In this document: piece by piece, positions 55,120 through 64,000 of the stretch
Numbering within the stretch: the stretch's first letter is position 1
Layout of the letters: the number at the start of each line of letters is the position of its first letter
Source: Leguminivora glycinivorella
Lineage: Eukaryota; Arthropoda; Insecta; Lepidoptera; Tortricidae
DNA: 64,000 bases
Assembly: GCF_023078275.1 (NCBI RefSeq)
Contig: NC_062975.1
Span: 23,528,641 to 23,592,640, forward strand
Direction: 5' to 3'
The notes under the pieces: generated by a model
Told to the model about the DNA's origin: nothing
Database searches by the model: none
The model's input: the letters and a program-made list of their open reading frames with translations, nothing else
Translations under genes and position numbers: made by a program

Positions 55120-55235
55120 TATGATGTATTTATCTATTTAAGTATGTATATCGTCCCTTAGCACCCATAGTACAAGCTTTGCTTAGTTTGGGGCTAAGTT
55201 GATCTGTGTAAGGTGTCCCCAATATTTTAATTTTT
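55120..55235 (+). repeat. Family A SINE tail fragment
   Basis: 'cccttagcacccatagtaca', 'agctttgcttagtttggggc', 'gtgtaaggtgtccccaatat'. The head is missing. The shared short repeat (see 28554) follows at 55240-55335. Confidence 0.75.
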
Positions 55236-55490
55236 AAATTTGTTAAAATATGCTTAATTATTACAGAAACCTATACGCCCGAGCAATCCAGAGTAATTCT
55301 ACGCCAGCTATCGGATACAGGAAACCCATAACTACAGATAAAATGACCACCGTTTAAATTTGACACAAAAAATATCACAATAAAAATTGAAACAGAAGTT
55401 TTTGGTTTTATTTCAACACGATGGTGATTGAGGTGAGGATTAGGGAGTCCAATAAAATGCCGTGATCGCAAAGAGCGGAAGCGAGCGAAT

Positions 55491-55664
55491 ATCCATACTA
55501 ATATTATAAATGGGAAAGTGTGTGTCTGTTTGTTTGTCCTTCTTTCACGGCAAAACGGAGCGACGAATTGACGTGATTTTTAGATGGAGATAGTTGAAGG
55601 GACGGAGAGTGACATAGGCTACTTTGTCTCTTTATAACGCGAGCGAAGTCGCGGAAAAATCTAG
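55491..55664 (+). repeat. Family B repeat
   Basis: From 'atccatactaatattataaa' to 'gcgagcgaagtcgcgg', with an internal deletion. Confidence 0.75.
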
Positions 55665-55772
55665 TCTTTTATATGTTCATATCGTGAGGAAACTGGACTA
55701 ATCCCAATAGAACCGAGCCTACCCTTTGTAGAGCTACTTATTATCCTTCTAATTTTAGAGCTCGACAAAAAT

Positions 55773-56315
55773 AAAAACCGGCCAAGAGCGTGTCGGGCCA
55801 CGCTCAGTGTAGGGTTCCGTAGTTTTCCGTATTTTTCTCAAAAACTACTGAACCTATCAAGTTCAAAACAATTTTCCTAGAAAGTTTTTATAAAGTTCTA
55901 CTTTTGTGATTTTTTTCAAATTTTTTAAACATATGGTTCAAAAGTTAGAGGGGGGACGCACTTTTTTTCCTTTAGGAGCGATTATTTCCTAAAATATTGA
56001 TATTATCAAAAAACGATATTAGTAAACCCTTATTCGTTTTTGAATACCTATCCAACAATATATCACACGTTGGGCTTGGAATGAAAAAAAAAATCAGCCC
56101 CCACTTTACATGTAGGGGGATACCCTAATAAAACATTTTTTTCCATTTTTTATTTTTGCACTTTGTTGGCGTGATTGATATACATATTGGTACCAAATTT
56201 CAGCTTTCTAGTGCTTACGGTTACTGAGATTATCCGCGGACGGACGGACGGACGGACGGACAGACAGACATGGCGAAACTATAAGGGTTCCTAGTTGACT
56301 ACGGAACCCTAAAAA
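55773..56315 (+). repeat. Family E repeat, full length
   Basis: Begins 'aaaccggccaagagcgtgtc' and ends 'tgactacggaaccctaaaaa', with a (gacg)n tract at about 56236-56260. Complete copy of a widespread lepidopteran repeat; truncated copies are at 26631 and 29257. Confidence 0.85.
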
Positions 56316-56378
56316 GGTAATCACGGTCTATATCCCGGTCAATATAAGTCTAATGAAAATAACCGTGAATCATTCAAA

Positions 56379-56514
56379 TAGTATTTTATACAATCGTGAT
56401 ATAATACAAAGCTTTTCAGTCGAGTACCATGTTTAGGCCATGAAGCTTGCTGAGTGGCCTAATAGTACGGTACGAGAGTGAAAAGCTTAATTATATCACT
56501 ATTGTATACAATAT
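56379..56514. mobile_element. 136-bp hairpin element
   Basis: 'gtattttatacaatcgtgat' mirrors 'atcactattgtatacaatat'. Inside, 'aaagcttttcagtcgagtac' pairs with 'gtacgagagtgaaaagctt'. Confidence 0.75.
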
Positions 56515-56696
56515 TTTTTCTACAAGTCATCATCTTCATCATCAAAGGACGGAAATATCATCATTCATGCAAGTTAAAATTAATGTTAATAGAGTCGTTC
56601 ACCGTTGTATCAACATCGAATTACCTAGCAACCAATTGTTTGTAATAACCGTCTCTGATTGGCCGATAACGCGACAGATAAAAAAATGTGTTTCAG

Positions 56697-56715
56697 ATGC
56701 AGGAAAATTTGCCAG
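56697..56715 (+). CDS. Candidate 19-nt microexon
   Basis: 'atgcaggaaaatttgccag' lies between 'atgtgtttcag' and 'gtatcg'. Phase 0 in and phase 1 out is exactly what is needed to join exon c (54862) to exon d (57970), giving MQENLP and then Asp. Support is only phase and splice consensus. Its ATG might instead mark an alternative first exon. Confidence 0.25.
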
Positions 56716-56910
56716 GTATCGCAAATTAGTATAGAAATTGTATGAAGTTCTATTTTTGAAATTATTACAGTTAACTAAAGTCAACTATAATGAGCTTATT
56801 ATAATTGAGTCGGAACTGCCATAGAGTATCCAACACTGAAAAGTTAGCACTTATAGTTTAGTCTGTGGTGCCCTAATTGACAGATTACAGTCGACAAGTA
56901 GAAAAAATAA

Positions 56911-57015
56911 CGTAGGGTGCCGCCAGAAGCAGTTCAGGGCCCAAGCTGCCGGTGGTTAGGTCTGCAGAGAGTTGGAACCATTGGACTATCCGCATTGTTT
57001 CCAAGATCTTCCAAT
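56911..57015 (-). pseudogene. Diverged R4/Dong-like 3' fragment
   Basis: The minus strand carries 'ctaaccaccggcagcttggg' followed by 'cttctggcggcaccctac', clearly related to the end of the coding region and the 3' UTR of copies A-C. Upstream, 'gatcttggaaacaatgcgga' matches their 'gatcttggacacggcgcgga'. An older insertion of the same or a sister family. Confidence 0.8.
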
Positions 57016-57784
57016 ATCACATGCGTTGACGCCTTTTTCTACTAGAAATTTCGCCGTGTCGGAGTATAATTAACCTTTGTGAGGAACCGTTAATTGTGCG
57101 AAAAGAGATTGTATTTATTAATTTCAATTTATGGTAAGTCTGTGGTTGTCAAGTCACTGTCAATTTCTTGTCACTGACTTGTAAATTTTAGTGTATTTTA
57201 TTATTTATGTTTTTTTATTATTTCGATTAGCTTTTTTACAGCTTACTTTAAAAAAGTGAATAGTTTCAATTTAGTCTTATAAGGTATAGGACTATAATGT
57301 CAACTAAACCATTCCGCTGGTTTAGTATCCAAATACAAAGGTATGTTGTCTGTTTGTATATGTATACATGCCGATGTATAATATGAAATATGAAAAAAAT
57401 ATGACTATTTCGCAGTTTGCTATTTTGCAGACATTAGATTTTTTTTTATGACAGAAATACAAGTTTTTTCAAAGTAGTGACGATATGCCTACAGACAAAG
57501 CCAAAACTACTCAATTTTAAAAGCTACCTAATCCTATTAAGAACAATAAAGCAAAGTTGCTTTGAAAGTCTAATTCATTTTTGACCAAAAAAATATATTT
57601 AATGCCACGGTCGCGCTTTTATCAACGCACCTCCCGCCAAAGATACAATCAATCAAAATCAATGAGTTACCTTCTGTGGTGCGATAAAGAATTCACATCG
57701 GTCTTTGGAAAGAGACAATTAACGTCACATAAGCGAGAAAGAGACAATTCTCTACGAAGACGAAAAAACGATGTGCAATCAGTA

Positions 57785-57915
57785 TCGCCGGGTACTGTAC
57801 TAAGGGTTCTTAAAGATCGCAACGCATAAGTGGCTCCTCTGATATTGCTTATAGGTGGCGATCACTGCTTCCTATCAGACGGCTCATCTGCTCGTTAGCT
57901 GCTTATATTTAAAAA
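57785..57915 (+). repeat. LINE 3'-end repeat, short copy
   Basis: 'cgcaacgcataagtggctcc' and 'cggctcatctgctcgttagc' match the better copy at 61985-62100. Confidence 0.65.
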
Positions 57916-57969
57916 AAATGAATACTACTACAAAAAAATGATAAGTAAATCTAGTTATTTTTCTTACAG

Positions 57970-58047
57970 ACATGGATAAAAAGGATCGCAAAACCAAAAG
58001 GAAAGCGCCAACAAAACCGAGATCTGGTAAAAAGAGGACAAGCGAAG
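57970..58047 (+). CDS. Unknown host gene, exon d
   Basis: Acceptor 'tttttcttacag', donor 'gttaga'. Read with one carried base: MDKKDRKTKRKAPTKPRSGK and KRTSE; strongly basic. The later exons require this phase, which does not match exon c directly, so one small exon is missing between them. The ATG at 57972 could alternatively start a shorter product. Confidence 0.65.
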
Positions 58048-58569
58048 GTTAGAAATTGGTAATATATTTCCAAAACATGTCTGATGTCCCGATTAAGCTT
58101 TCCAAGTATACTTATCTGTCTGTCAAGTCTCCAAGTCTTAAGCAAGGTGAAGATAATGCTCATATACAGGTGCCTAGTCACGGTGACAATCGTGCATCGA
58201 CAAACTTCGGCGAAAAATAAATATGTAAATGGTCAATCCGTGGCAAGAGTAACATGAGTCACAATTTTATGGTATTCCATTTATTTACGATGCAATATCT
58301 CTAAATAAGTGTCACTTTCCCGATAGATGCATAGATCCTTTCATCTGCAGCTTTAGTTCAAATAAATAAGTCGTGACTCTCGTTACTTTTACATTCACCC
58401 TGAAGCTAACCTTTATCGACTATCGTTAATTGCCGATTCCATATTTTGTGTGTTTCGATTCGAGTTTTCGATCAACGATCGTCACTTATTTGGCTAGGCT
58501 CCAAGGTCAGCAACAGAATTAGCTGTCAAATTCCATTCTGGTAATTAGTAATAGCTATCCATGAATAGA

Positions 58570-58667
58570 TGGTCAAGCAAATACTAAAAGAGACAAAAAA
58601 TTGAAAAATGTAGATCTCACCAGTTTTCATATGGCCTTTTTAGTTACAGTATTTGCTTGACCGTATT
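58570..58667. mobile_element. 98-bp MITE (ggtcaagcaaatact ends)
   Basis: 'tggtcaagcaaatact' mirrors 'agtatttgcttgacc'. Lies in the intron between exons d and e. A fragment of the same end is at about 7120. Confidence 0.7.
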
Positions 58668-58880
58668 AATATCATATTAGGTACTAACTACACTATGTAC
58701 AACAACCTGTGGCATCATAGTGATATGAAAATGTTGATGCAATACTTACAATCTTAATCACAAATTTTTACATGAAAAGTTTTTTACGAATGCGGATACT
58801 TCTATTGCTGACTATCCCTTATCTGAATCAGAAATTATGTTGAAATACAGTTTCGTATATAATTAACTGGCATTTTGTAG

Positions 58881-58970
58881 GTCCAGCATGTTCGATGTTT
58901 CTCGTTGAACTATCAAGAAAATTGGCGCAGAAGAAGAGAGATGAACAAGATGCTCCTATAAATATTGTAG
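58881..58970 (+). CDS. Unknown host gene, exon e
   Basis: Acceptor 'ggcattttgtag', donor 'gtgaga'. Ninety bases, phase 1 at both ends. Encodes GPACSMFLVELSRKLAQKKR and DEQDAPINIV; the first part could form a short amphipathic helix. Confidence 0.75.
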
Positions 58971-59234
58971 GTGAGAACTAAATGGAGATAACTTTGTTTT
59001 TAATCTAAGTAGCGAAGAAACATTTTCTCAGTTTTTAAACAGAAATATTATGAAATCGTTTAAAATGGAAATTGGAAAGTGTTTTTGCCCGAATTCCTTT
59101 TGTCAGTGACTGTTCTTTTACAAAACACTAACCACAATGATTTCATGCAGTTTCCAATATAATTTGCAATCGGGTTTGCAACATTTATGTTATATTTTCC
59201 CTGAAGCAACCTTCATCCAAACTATTATTTACAG

Positions 59235-59618
59235 GTAGTATTCTCAACAGCCTAACCAACGCTTTGCCTGTCACAGTGAGCAAAGGCTCACCAGTCAGAA
59301 ATCAGTCTCCTGTGAAAATCGAGACTTTGCAATCCATCGCCCCAGAACTGCAACCGAACAATGTCCTAGAAGTAGAAATAGCATCTAAAGACCCAGAACT
59401 CACCAACATCGATGTAGGAAGAGAAGTGAAGAAAAAATTCAAAATGCCTAAAATGCCAGTGATTAGTAGCGATGTGTTTAAGCAGAAGATACATGTGACA
59501 ACGGAAGATGTGGCAGTTAACACCAGTAGTACCCATGACATGGCGTCCAGTTTAGCAAAATATGTGGACACTTTGAAGAAAATATCACTTATTGCTGAGG
59601 AGTTTAATCAAAAGACAG
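59235..59618 (+). CDS. Unknown host gene, exon f (largest)
   Basis: Acceptor 'actattatttacag', donor 'gtaaaa', phase 1 at both ends. It encodes about 128 residues: SILNSLTNALPVTVSKGSPV, then VKIETLQSIAPELQPNNVLE, KKKFKMPKMPVISSDVFKQK and SSLAKYVDTLKKISLIAEEF. Mixed charge; the last 30 residues look helical and continue into the next exon. No named domain recognised. It has the longest open frame of the gene and no shadow alternative. Confidence 0.8.
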
Positions 59619-59985
59619 GTAAAAAGTGGTTTTAATGTTTCTCTTTTTTCGGTTCCAGCATTATAATGAGGATTTGTGACCACCTTGGCTTAGCAGCTCC
59701 TGTTATTTGTCTCTATCAGTCTGGATCTCCCGAAGCCTTCAACCTGGCGCGAACTTATTTATAATTTATGATAATTATGATAAATACAAGTTAGATCGAA
59801 TTTAGATCTTGTGCTTTTTATAGTGATATATTCTTGATAAGATGTATAGTGGAAATGCGAGTTGTCGTTTTAAAAGGCTTATATTTTTTCTATGTGTTCT
59901 CTTCAAATTTTCTGGAATTAAGAACCTTTTCAATCATATTTTATTAAAAACGCCAATCAACTAATTAAACTTTATTTTCATTTAG

Positions 59986-60128
59986 CTAAAAACCTGAAAG
60001 AAATAGTGGACAGCGTACAAGAAGATCTACAAGTAAAGCTGGAAGAACTAGTTCACGAACAAAAAGTTCCTAAAGTGGACCAACCCATGCAGGTCGTTCA
60101 AGAAGATATTCAAACCGAAATTTCTTAA
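59986..60128 (+). CDS. Unknown host gene, last exon and stop
   Basis: Acceptor 'tttattttcatttag', phase 1 in. Encodes KNLKEIVDSVQEDLQVKLEE, LVHEQKVPKVDQPMQ and VVQEDIQTEIS, then TAA (60126-60128). The Leu/Glu/Lys spacing across exons f and g suggests a coiled coil at the C-terminus. Function unknown. Confidence 0.8.
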
Positions 60129-60183
60129 AAATAACTTTGACATGTAACATTTTATGTCAAAATTTTATGTCAACATGTGAAAC

Positions 60184-60189
60184 ATTAAA
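60184..60189 (+). terminator. Probable polyadenylation signal (ATTAAA)
   Basis: ATTAAA lies 56 bases after the stop codon of the host gene and is followed by a T/A-rich region. It is the only close match to the consensus before the next repeat. Confidence 0.5.
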
Positions 60190-60393
60190 AATTCCAACGT
60201 AAAAAAATTGTTTTATTTCATTATTATAAAATGAAATAGATCAAAAAAAAATACAAAAAAAATTGAAAACTCAGAAAAGTGTACATGGTTTAAATGTTTT
60301 CTTCACGTCAACATTAGCTTATGGAACCAAAGCCACACCCAAGTGAGTAGTAAAATATGATACAGAGATTATCGTAGGTATCATTCGTATAAG

Positions 60394-60493
60394 CCCCTTT
60401 AGCACAAATTGCCTTCTCGCGCGCGGGTCCATAATATCAAGCGCGACTTGATAGTATGGACTCGCGCGCGACAGGGCAAGTTGTGCTAGAGGA
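60394..60493. mobile_element. 100-bp hairpin, copy 2
   Basis: Same family as 18373-18470: 'tagcacaaattgccttctcg' and 'gacagggcaagttgtgctag' pair around 'atcaagcgcgacttgat'. Copies differ at several arm positions. Confidence 0.85.
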
Positions 60494-60627
60494 GCAGTCT
60501 TCCGTGACCACGGCCAGTGGTGTAACTTGGCCGAAACGTCGGAAAAAAGGTAAAAATAATGTTAATTTATCAATTATTGTATGTACATTTCCATCGCGCC
60601 GGCGAGAGTCAAAAGGACATTCTTAAA

Positions 60628-60772
60628 CATGTTGAGTGAGTACCACGGTAAACTCAACAAGGCTTGTTGTGGGTACTCAGACATAATACATAGAAAATAT
60701 CCATGACTAGTTAACAAATACTGTGCTCATCACACAATAAATGCCCTCACCGGGATTCGAACCCAGGGTTCT
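60628..60772 (-). repeat. Family A SINE, minus strand, diverged
   Basis: Contains 'accacggtaaactcaacaag', 'catagaaaatatccatgact' and 'accgggattcgaacccaggg'. Confidence 0.75.
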
Positions 60773-61344
60773 ATGTAACTATCTATTTAATGTTTGATTG
60801 CTTGAGGTACAGTTTTCTTCGCTATAGGTACAGTTTAAGTACAGTTTTTTGGTGCAAATTTTGTGACTATTCAGACATCTCTCACGCCATCCTAACGGAC
60901 ACAAATGATGCTCGCGTATTGTTCGATAGCCCGTAAGGGCTACAAGTCTGTGTGGGTCCAAGAACTTGCCTTGAAATCGACCGGCATGTCCTCTGTGCTA
61001 TGAATAGTGTGTTAAGTCCAACTGATTAAAGTATCAAATATCAAGTCCAAAGTCTCAGTTCAGGCGACAAAGAGGCGCTCAAAATGCGCACGATCTATTA
61101 TTGACAGAGGGCAAAAAGATAGATTCAGTTTCATATTGTTTTAGGGTTTTAGTACCGATTAAATCCAAACATTGGAATGAATTCGTTTGCTATTGAAATA
61201 ACAGGTTTATTTGAATGTAATAGCTACTGCATTAATTGCTTTTATCAGTAACAGACGTAGCACAATGAACGTTGGTTCTTTCTCAAACATATTCAGGGTA
61301 TTTTTTGCGGTAAAATTGACAATAGGCTAGGTATGATAAGTAAT
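60773..61344. other. No gene recognised
   Basis: Sequence downstream of the host gene; no supported feature. Confidence 0.4.
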
Positions 61345-61715
61345 CTCTACACCTTATAAGACAAAGTCCCCCGCCGCGTCTTTCTGTGTATGTGTTCGCG
61401 ATAAACTCAAAAACTACTGAAAGGATTTTCATGCGGTTTTCACCTATGAATAAAGAGATTCTTGAGGAAGGTTTAGGTATATAATTTGCTGCAATGTTGT
61501 TAAAATTGGTTGAAATATGACGATATTTGCTAATCGAGTCGCCGTGGACCTGCCCTAACCGTTTGAGCTATATCAAAACAATGTAATTCAAAATTGTGTC
61601 TCTCTAATAGGTCTACAAAAAAATCTGCGATTGCATAATGTCTATCTTTTACAAATAACTTACTATAGTCATTTTTATGATAATCCCCGTGCGTGGCCGG
61701 GGCAGGCCGCTAATT
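61345..61715 (+). repeat. Dispersed lepidopteran repeat (acaaagtcccccgccgcgtc)
   Basis: Starts 'caccttataagacaaagtcc' and includes 'gataaactcaaaaactactg', 'gattttcatgcggttttcac' and 'ccgtgcgtggccggggcagg' near the end. I recall it as a moth repeat; class uncertain. Confidence 0.55.
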
Positions 61716-61873
61716 ACCAATATGTCCATGGGGTTATAACTTTCTGGTGAAAACTATTACTTTTACTTCGCACTATTATACTGTAGGTACATCTAGCGCC
61801 AACACCGTTACTAAGAAGGCTATGGCATAGTATGACGAACCGAAACAAACAATATCCCAAGCCATAACCAAGA

Positions 61874-62172
61874 ACAAACGGTCTCTCGCTCGTGTTTGCC
61901 CAGAACGTGCAAGTTGTGGAATGAGCTACTTTCTGAGGTGTTTCCCTTGCGCTATCCTATGGGGTGCTTCAAGAAGCAGATATTTAGGGTTCTCAAAGGT
62001 CGGCAACGCATAAGTGGCTCGCCTGATGTTGCTTATGTCAATGGGCGGCGTTGACTGCTTCCCACCAGGCGGCTCGCCTGCTCGTTTGTTGCCTATTTCA
62101 TAAAAAAATATGAGTTACAAATGTTTAAGATGTGATGAATGTGATGATACCTGTTTCAGAAATAAATAAAAA
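61874..62172 (+). pseudogene. LINE C-terminal relic and 3' end
   Basis: 'cgtgcaagttgtggaatgag' and 'cttcaagaagcagatattta' correspond to a 'LWNELP---F---FK--V' LINE ending, now out of frame. It is followed by 'ggctcgcctgctcgtttgtt' and an 'aaataaataaa' tail. Confidence 0.65.
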
Positions 62173-62317
62173 AACCGTGGCAGTGCTATCCAAGATCGTC
62201 TATGTATTCAAATGCTGCAAGGTATTACTGCTCATCCGAGATCGTACAACAAACAATAGACTATGGAGCTGGTAAGAAATTTTTAAGTTCCCGAAGACAT
62301 TAACACAAAATGTTAGT

Positions 62318-62503
62318 GTAAGGTCTTAGTGGACGCTCAGAGCGGAGCGTAAAGCGTGGCGTGCAGCGGGGCGAGCGAGCGTGCGTCCACGCTATGTAGC
62401 GTCGACTCAGGACACTTGTATGAGCTTCAATTGTTTGATATGCACGCCGTACGCCCCGCTCCGCTGCACGCCCAATATGAGCGTGCACTTCAGGCCTAAA
62501 ACT
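62318..62503. mobile_element. GC-rich MITE, copy 2
   Basis: 'gtaaggtcttagtggacgct' mirrors 'gagcgtgcacttcaggcct' imperfectly. The interior has several 'gcgtggcgtgcagcggggcg'-like inverted blocks. The related truncated copy is at 33428. Confidence 0.65.
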
Positions 62504-62847
62504 TAAGCAACTGTTACTGCTGTACTATCAGCTGTAAAAGTGCATGGCGAGTTTATCAATGAATTCATTCATAATATCTCCACTTTTGCAGCTGATAGTA
62601 CATAATGGAACCTTAAAATGTGAGTGTTTTTCCATCCAACAACCGAAGCTAGTTTCATAATTTACGACTTTACGAGTTTCTTCCAACATTGTCTACGAAA
62701 CTAACTAATAATAGTAATAATTTTAACTTCTTTGCGTCTTTGCGAGTAACATCAATTAGCAAATTTTAAAAACACATGAAAAGACAGGATAGGGTCTAAA
62801 ATAGTATATTTATATAGCCTACTCACCTTTAAAGATATCCCAGGGTA

Positions 62848-62981
62848 CAGTCACCGGCATAAATAAGTGATGATTTCTGTACCTTGTCATATTATCCTCT
62901 TGTTTGAAATGTCATACGAAATTGTCAAACGATTAAAAGCGACAAGGTACAACAATCATCACTTCTTTATGCCGGTGACTG
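62848..62981. mobile_element. 134-bp MITE (cagtcaccggcataaa family), copy 2
   Basis: Ends cagtcaccggcataaa and tttatgccggtgactg are an exact inverted pair, flanked by TA (62846-62847 and 62982-62983). Inserted in the opposite orientation to the copy at 4242. Confidence 0.88.
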
Positions 62982-62989
62982 TACGTAAC

Positions 62990-63138
62990 CGAATGGTATA
63001 AATGCTCACGAAACCAAACGCTCGTAGCTATCGATTTCTATCGCTCTTGCGTATTGGCGCGACAGAGCCAGACTATCTTTCGCGGCGTTTCGTTTTCGTT
63101 TCACGTCGCAGAAATGCCATTCGGCTACGGGGCCTGAT
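62990..63138. mobile_element. MITE with agccgaatggca ends, copy 2
   Basis: 'taaccgaatggtata' mirrors 'gccattcggctacgg'; 'gcgtattggcgcgacagagc' is shared with copy 1 at 28398. It starts almost where the preceding MITE ends. Confidence 0.7.
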
Positions 63139-63197
63139 CATATATCTGAGAGAGCACTGTGAAAAAGTCTATTAACTAATTCCTTTTTTCCTCTCAG

Positions 63198-63392
63198 TTC
63201 GGTCGTCAATTTCTAAACGCTCCGGCGGCAGCACGGTGCCCCAACCCCAAAAAATCCTAGTCAGCCACTCTGTAGGACTGCGCTGTCCATCATTGGTCGC
63301 CGACAAAAGTGTTTGGTGTCCAGCCTGCCCGGTCAAGTACGATGGTACGAGTACCAACAGCCCCACCATCTCTGAGGGTAACCAAATTTTTG
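63198..63392 (+). CDS. Candidate exon of an unidentified gene
   Basis: A strong acceptor ('ccttttttcctctcag') and donor (gtgagt at 63393) bound 195 bases, open in phase 1 at both ends. Encodes RSSISKRSGGSTVPQPQK, then SLVADKSVWCPACPVKYDGT and NSPTISEGNQIF. No domain recognised; the CPAC is too small to call a zinc site. The upstream gene has already stopped at 60128, so this would belong to another gene. Confidence 0.4.
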
Positions 63393-63685
63393 GTGAGTAC
63401 CTATTTATTCTGACTACATTTAACACACCGAGTCAGACTCTCTGTAGGACCGGTCTCCGTCGCTTGTTGCTGACAAGAGCGTCTGGTGTCCCGCCTGCCC
63501 GGTCAAGTACGATGGTACGAATACTAATAGCCCGACCATCTCTGAGGGTAACCGAACTTTTTGTGAGTACCTATTTATTCTGACTAAATTTAACACACCG
63601 AGTCAGCCTCTCTGTAGGACCGTTCTCCGTCGCTTGTTGCTGATAAATGAGCGTCTGGTGTGCAGACCAATTTTTGGTGAGTTGA
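63261..63685 (+). repeat. Tandem repeat, ~171-bp unit, 2.5 copies
   Basis: Units start at about 63261, 63433 and 63603 ('tcag...ctctgtagga'). Each contains part of the candidate exon plus its donor and intron ('gtgagtacctatttattctg'). Unit 2 still reads PSLVADKSVWCPACPVKYDG; unit 3 has a stop after ADK and is truncated. Confidence 0.8.
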
Positions 63686-63781
63686 ATACTTATGTATTCA
63701 CTCTTCACCTCATTGACCTTACGCCGTGGCGACCGTCGCCGACACGTCGCATCGCCTATCATCGATAGTTTATCACGTCGC

Positions 63782-63961
63782 CACAGTATAATAAAGAGTA
63801 CTATCCTGTCCACCCCCTCTCGGCTACCTCACCACCTGTCAAAAATGCAACAGTCGACCTGTCATATCGAGCCTGGCAATGTCACACGAGCTTAAAATGT
63901 GAGCTAGGAACGCGCCTCTTTCATATATTTGATCGCCAGTGACGCCAGTGTCCGAGATGTG
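63782..63961 (-). mobile_element. Family D element, minus strand, internally deleted
   Basis: From 'cacagtataataaagagtac' to 'gacgccagtgtccgagatgt'. Part of the centre is missing, and no clear 7-bp duplication is left. Confidence 0.7.
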
Positions 63962-64000
63962 AATCGAATGTTTTATTTCGTCGCGCCGCGTCGCGTCGTC

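Noticed and set aside
56236..56270. CRISPR-like or satellite array
   Set aside because: A simple (gacg)n tract inside the family E repeat; there are no spacers.
57581..57829. 82-codon basic frame as an exon
   Set aside because: Ends within a LINE 3'-end repeat, lacks matching splice phase, and its C-terminal residues come from that repeat.

Overview
The window is insect nuclear DNA, and the repeats point to a moth or butterfly (Lepidoptera). It is AT-rich and intron-bearing, and it is crowded with short repeat families that I recognise from lepidopteran genomes: tRNA-headed SINEs with a 'gagcacagatatttgtt' body, the 'cggcaaaacggagcgacg' family, the 'ccggccaagagcgtgtcg' family, RTE-type LINE 3' ends and many TA-flanked MITEs. 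There are no bacterial operons, rRNA genes or CRISPR arrays. The tRNA-like segments seen are all SINE heads.

Layout. 1-9 kb: dispersed SINE/MITE copies and decayed LINE 3' ends, including a LINE C-terminus split by a 134-bp MITE. 9-12 kb: a large element with long terminal inverted repeats. 12.2-14.8 kb: a DUF4817/DDE transposase gene cut off by a jockey/CR1-group LINE with an intact 455-codon reverse transcriptase. 15-21.4 kb: RTE 3' fragments, an inverted repeat carrying a transposase C-terminus, hairpin MITEs and a second LINE (19.4-21.4 kb) with one frameshift. 22.6-23.6 kb: a SINE split by a 771-bp foldback element. 24-26.1 kb: a broken RTE LINE on the minus strand with a TTAA-flanked MITE nested in it. 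29.6-31.7 kb: a TA-flanked element built around a 1.56-kb near-perfect palindrome.

34.2-44.6 kb holds the most striking structure: three head-to-tail copies (A, B, C) of a restriction-like-endonuclease LINE resembling the R4/Dong clade. Each is bounded by TAA-type repeats, and a GC-rich cassette of about 540 bp lies between B and C. None is intact. The frame breaks are one-base indels, partly shared between copies. A diverged 3' fragment of a related element lies at 56.9 kb on the other strand.

45.3-48.2 kb is a gag-only BEL/Pao-like LTR element with apparently identical LTRs. 52.3-60.1 kb holds the only convincing host gene: seven exons on the plus strand whose splice sites and phases agree, apart from one gap that a 19-nt candidate microexon would fill. 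It encodes a Lys/Pro/Ser-rich, probably disordered protein that I do not recognise; the 5' end lies outside the window or was not found. Near 63.2-63.7 kb an exon-like unit is tandemly repeated.

The window is therefore mostly a record of nested transposition around one gene of unknown function. Boundaries of old repeats are approximate because they were read by eye.
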